This document shows positions 60,482-64,000 of a DNA stretch of 64,000 nt, piece after piece. The notes beneath the pieces were generated by a model. It did no database searches, was not told the DNA's origin, and worked only from the letters and a program-made list of their open reading frames with translations. Origin of the DNA: Alisma plantago-aquatica (Eukaryota; Streptophyta; Magnoliopsida; Alismatales; Alismataceae); NCBI GenBank assembly GCA_963693085.1, contig OY856409.1:243216558-243280557 (forward strand). The letters run 5' to 3'. The position numbers and the translations under genes are program-made. Positions within the stretch are counted from its first letter, which is position 1. Every line of letters begins with the position of its first letter.

Positions 60482-62124
60482 TGTTGGCTAAATTGGACAT
60501 TAATATACCCTTTGTTTTGATGATGACAAACATTTCATTCTTGTAGATATAATGTGCTACTTGAGTATTTTAGGGTTCAAAGGAATAAGGAAATCCAACT
60601 TAGTGGGAAGATGAAGATCAATGCAAATTGAAGATCAAATACACTTAATTGTATAAATGTTTGTGGTTGTACTCAAATGTAAACACTTGTACAAAAATAT
60701 GATGTACAAGTACTTAGACATCATGTAAAACAAGTGTTAGATCTTCTCTACCCACCTATAACCCTTAGATAGTTTCCCTAAAGTTAGAGTCACCCACATA
60801 CATTGACACACAAACTTAGTTGGTGATTCAAAAGTCTAGAACAGGGACACCCTCGGTCAAAGAAATTATCGACCAATACACTCTCGATCAAAGTTCTTGT
60901 CGATCGAGAATCACCTCGGTCGAAACTGTGAGCACTGTTCAACAACTTACACAATTTTTCTCTAAATTAGCATTCGGTAGAAAATAACCTCGATTGAGTA
61001 AGAAATGGTCTAAAGCTTGCGATCGTTAGACTGAGTGGTTGGTAGTTGGGAGTTGGAAATAGACGTTGCAACAGTTTTGCTCCAAACCTCTCTTCGGTCA
61101 AAGAAAAGTTCGATCGAGACACATCTCGGTTGACAAGTTCCTCGACGGAGATAGTTTCTGGATTGTTCTTTTTAACTCGAAACAATTAGCCATTCCAAGT
61201 CAATTAATGGACACCTAACGACTAGTTAAGCACTAAGAACACTCTATAAACCCTCTAGAACGTCCCAAAGTACTTACAAACCATTCCAATAAATAGGAGA
61301 GTCTTTAGGACACCTAAAACACACAACTACACTTGAGAATACATTCTAGTGTGCAACTAAGTAAGAGCTACACTTGCCATCTTATTTTACTTGCTTAAAT
61401 TTTGTGTTCTATAGCTATAATCTCCTAGCCACCACATATAGCCTCGTCCATCTTAAGTGGATATGAGATCTATACGCTTGATATAGGATCAAAGCATAGT
61501 ACTCAATTGGATAAGTATTTTCTTTCTTCCAATCTTTTTCTTATATATTGTATATTGTTCTCCTCGACTACTCCTAGGTTTGGAGGCTATTGAAAGGAGG
61601 TTGCTTGGAGCTACTTCTTGGTGGCGAAGGCTGCTTTGAGGTGTGCTTGAGATTACTTCAAGGAAGGCTACTTTAGGGAAGGTTGGGGCTACTTCTTGGT
61701 GGCAAAGGCTGCTTTGAGGTGTGCTTGAGATTACTTCAAGAAAGGCTGCTTCAGGGGAGGTTGGAGCTACTTCTAAATGAAGGCTATCTCAAGGTGGTGG
61801 AGCTACTTCAAGGAGGTGAAGGCTTCTCCAAGGACTTGAAGTTACTTCAAGAAGGCTACTTTAAGGAGGTTGAGGCTACTTCAAGGAGAAGATTACTTCA
61901 AGGGTGTAGACGTTTATTGTATTTTGTGTAACATCCTTGCGAGGTAATAAAATAAATCTCTTTCAAAATCCCAATTGGGTAGTGGACTGACTACTTTTGA
62001 TTCCAAAGGTAGGAACCACTCTACATCCAAGTGTCTTCCTTATTTCCTCCTCCTTCTTTGGTTTGATTGTTTAATTAATTGTAAAGATCCAAAAAGCTCT
62101 ATTCACCCCCCTCTAGATCTTTCA
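60482..62124 (+). repeat. 3' LTR of element F
   Basis: Matches 15918-17475; 85 bp longer, mainly from a duplicated block near 61610-61760 in the GAGCTACTTC region. Followed by the CATGG duplication at 62125-62129. Confidence 0.92.
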
Positions 62125-62129
62125 CATGG

Positions 62130-63806
62130 ATCTTATGAGATGGTAATGATAATGATGTATTGCTCTTCTTGTTACAAGTCTCTAACCATGCAGGTGATAC
62201 CAGTTGATAAGCATAGCCATGTATGAGATATGTTGCTTATGATATGTGTGAATGGGCCTTGTGAGGCATATGTGATGTTGATATCATCAAAACAGAAAGT
62301 AAATGATTGTATGACCTAATGATGGCTTATTGCCTTGTATGTGATGATGAATTCCTCAGTGATGAGAGGAGGGGTTGTTACCACATTATATGTGATCCTT
62401 GTGATGAGAATTAGGGTGAATGATAAGAATCAACTGATAATGTGATGAGATCACACCTTATGTACCCTTATTTTATAGAACTTGTTTTGAGGTTGTACGT
62501 TGTAACTTGATTGATGCTAAAAGATGCTTAAATGATCTAACTAATCCAAAGGAACCTAATCTTATAGCTTGCCCTATGCCATAGATCCATTCAATGTTAG
62601 TACTAACTGAATGGTAAAATGAGTTTAACTTAGAGCACATATTTTTGAGTATGTGGGGGTGAGGACGAATATCCCCTTACGTCCATGAATATGCGACACA
62701 AGATTAGATGTGGGCCATGCCTAAAAGAGTACAACTTTGGATCATAGCTTAGTGATACGTGACACGGGATTGGCTGTGGGATATACCCTAAAAGAGTGTG
62801 GTTGAGGGTCGTAGCTCAGTTTCACTAACATCGTGACCTATACCAAGGTGGGCTAGGTTTCCACAATTGGACTATATGTTGCTAGAAGCACTTTGACTGG
62901 TGATGCCACTACGTGTTTCACTCGTGTACTGACCATGAGGTGGTGAGGTCATGGATTACGACTCTCCCACTATGCCTGGTATGACACTGATTTCGACTTA
63001 GTAGTGGTCGGTTGGATTTGTGTGGTACAACTCAAATCCTCGGGGCATAATAAAATATGTAATCAGGCGTATAGTATATCTGTATAGGATCAAATATGGA
63101 AACATTGGATGATGCCTTGCTTGATCTTTATATAATATTGTTGATAGGAAATATATATGTTCTTCATTTTCCTTTTAAATAGTTAAGATGTTTCACAATT
63201 CAGCAATAATTGCTCATCCCGTTAATAATGATTATCTGCTTCTTATAGTTGTAACTTCAATGCTATTTTATTTATCTTATCTGTGATAATAATAGAGTTG
63301 GTGGAGAGCTATATCTCCCACTGAGATTTAGAATCTCACCTTGTGGGTTTTCTACATCCTTTTTAGGTAGATGTGCATGAGGAGGTAGAGATCATACAAC
63401 AGAGATGGAGGAGCAGCAAGAGAAACAGTGGCCAACAAGGTTGGAAGTGTTGTTTGATGTCTTTTGTTGATAGAGTCCCAGAGTCATCCCTGTACACTCG
63501 GGTCCTTGGGGATGTTTTGTAGATGTGATTTTGAAATGTGGTTGGTTTGTGTGCCCTATTGTATATGTTTGTAATGGATGTATGTATATATATGTTCCAG
63601 AATAGGTTCTCTGGTAACAGGATGATGGCAGGCAATGGTAAGTGCTTTGAGGCATGAAAGGACATGTACGTAGAGGTTCTTGTTGTTTGGCAGTTTTTAT
63701 GAAAATGATTTTAATTTGTAGTGCTTTTTTCAATAATCCAGTTTCTTAATCTTCTTTCGTGGTTTTTTTTGAGTAATCTCACTTTTCTGTGGCATGGGGT
63801 GTCACA
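62130..63806 (+). repeat. LTR G, right segment (R-U5 part)
   Basis: Continues LTR G after F. No gene is seen. At 63295-63370 it shows the GGAGAG-CTATATCTCCC, TCTCACC and CTTTTTAGGTAGATG order shared with the 3' part of the C LTR (minus strand of about 29300-29390). Ends GGTGTCACA at 63806. Confidence 0.55.
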
Positions 63807-64000
63807 TTGAAAGTCGAATTGACAAAATTGAAAGTCATATCATGTGCAACAAGATTGTAGGGGGCTATACAAAATGGTACTGAGACAGAAAGATTCCTAC
63901 TATGAGATGAATAGATCTCGATAGTAGTAATTTTGGAAGAAGAAACTGCCAACGATGTTGATAGAATGAACTGATTCTGATGGACATGGTTTATGTGATG
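63807..64000 (+). pseudogene. CACTA transposase fragment, right part
   Basis: The frame entering from 836 resumes as LKVELTKLK, then after a one-base shift reads HIMCNKIVGGYTKWY, matching the end of the transposase-associated domain (VxxHLxxxGFxxxYxxWxxHGE). Stops follow at once (TGA after KWY), and a decayed acidic linker continues to the window edge. The gene continues beyond the window. Confidence 0.5.

Larger units (their letters stand above)
15918..62124 (+). mobile_element. Element F: Ty1/copia retrotransposon, decayed, split by element E
   Basis: LTRs of 1558 bp (15918-17475) and 1643 bp (60482-62124) start TGTTGGCTAAATTGG and end ATCTTTCA. Target duplications CATGG at 15913-15917 and 62125-62129 are perfect. 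The primer site after the 5' LTR is TGGTATCAGAGCA (initiator-Met type), and a purine tract precedes the 3' LTR. The interior, without E, is only about 2.9 kb (17476-19309 plus 59429-60481): a copia gag with zinc knuckle and coiled-coil tail, but no visible protease, integrase or RT, so the element is a deletion derivative or non-autonomous. Confidence 0.9.
837..63806 (+). mobile_element. Element G: solo LTR of a Ty3/gypsy (chromovirus-like) element, outermost insertion
   Basis: The LTR begins TGTAAGGACCC at 837 and ends GGTGTCACA at 63806. It is flanked by TTAAA (832-836) and TTGAA (63807-63811), a 5-bp target duplication with one mismatch inside a CACTA transposase reading frame. Its own sequence is 837-2675, 15484-15917 and 62130-63806, about 3.95 kb; the rest is nested elements A and F. 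A TATA box lies about 720 bp from the start. The part at 63295-63370 has the same order of motifs (GGAGAG, ACTCTC-like palindrome, TCTCACC, CTTTTTAGGT) as the R-U5 region of element C at about 29300-29390, which supports a related Ty3 LTR. No primer-binding site, internal region or second LTR is seen, hence solo LTR. The boundary at 837 is less certain than those of the inner elements. Confidence 0.6.

Noticed and set aside
63875..63888. TGGTACTGAGAC read as a primer-binding site after LTR G
   Set aside because: It matches the initiator-Met site poorly, and the interval fits the CACTA reading frame (GGYTKWY) better.

Overview
The window is repeat-dominated, AT-rich nuclear DNA of a flowering plant; the species cannot be named from the sequence. 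Almost every base can be assigned to LTR retrotransposons: plant Athila-type and chromovirus-type Ty3/gypsy, and Ty1/copia. I see no host gene, no tRNA or rRNA gene and no CRISPR array. The only non-LTR coding trace is a CACTA (En/Spm-like) transposase fragment at the two edges (688-836 and 63807-64000).

The layout is one nest of insertions. The CACTA transposase fragment is split by element G, a solo LTR of a long-LTR Ty3/gypsy element (837-63806, + strand, target duplication TTAAA/TTGAA). Two elements sit side by side in G. A (2676-15478, +) is a 12.8-kb Athila-type element with gag, protease, RT-RNase H, integrase and a 3' extra ORF. F (15918-62124, +) is a copia element with a decayed gag and no visible pol. 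F is split by E (19310-59423, -), a decayed Ty3 element. The 5' LTR of E is split by B (25894-56993, -), a non-autonomous element with a tRNA-Asp-type primer site and one intact 557-aa ORF. B is split by C (28917-53353, -), a Tekay/Del-like chromovirus with 5.2-kb LTRs and a one-frame gag-pol. The 5' LTR of C is split by D (44129-53301, +), a copia element with an intact gag and ruined pol. Insertion depth reaches six (G>F>E>B>C>D).

The nesting rests on direct evidence. Each element has paired LTRs (except G), TG...CA ends and a 5-bp target duplication: C GGCGA, E TGAGA and F CATGG are perfect; A ACACT/ACACC, B GTGGG/TTGGG, D ATTTA/ATATA and G TTAAA/TTGAA have one mismatch. Primer-binding sites and polypurine tracts fix the orientations. 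Paralogous LTR copies give uninterrupted empty sites for B and D. The two LTRs of an inner element are nearly equal in length (C 5212/5214, D 2243/2241), and those of outer ones are less equal, as expected if outer insertions are older.

The most unusual feature is shared: each LTR family carries its own array of short inverted repeats in or next to its control regions, usually near a TATA box. Examples are GTCGATACCATCGAC in A, a 22-bp perfect palindrome with CGGTC/GACCG arms in C, GAACCGATCGGTTC in D and GACCGAGA/TCTCGGTC arms in F. In A the array recurs just upstream of a second TATA box ahead of the 3' ORF, which looks like an internal promoter. Premature stops in coding regions are mostly of the C-to-T type expected from deamination of methylated cytosines.
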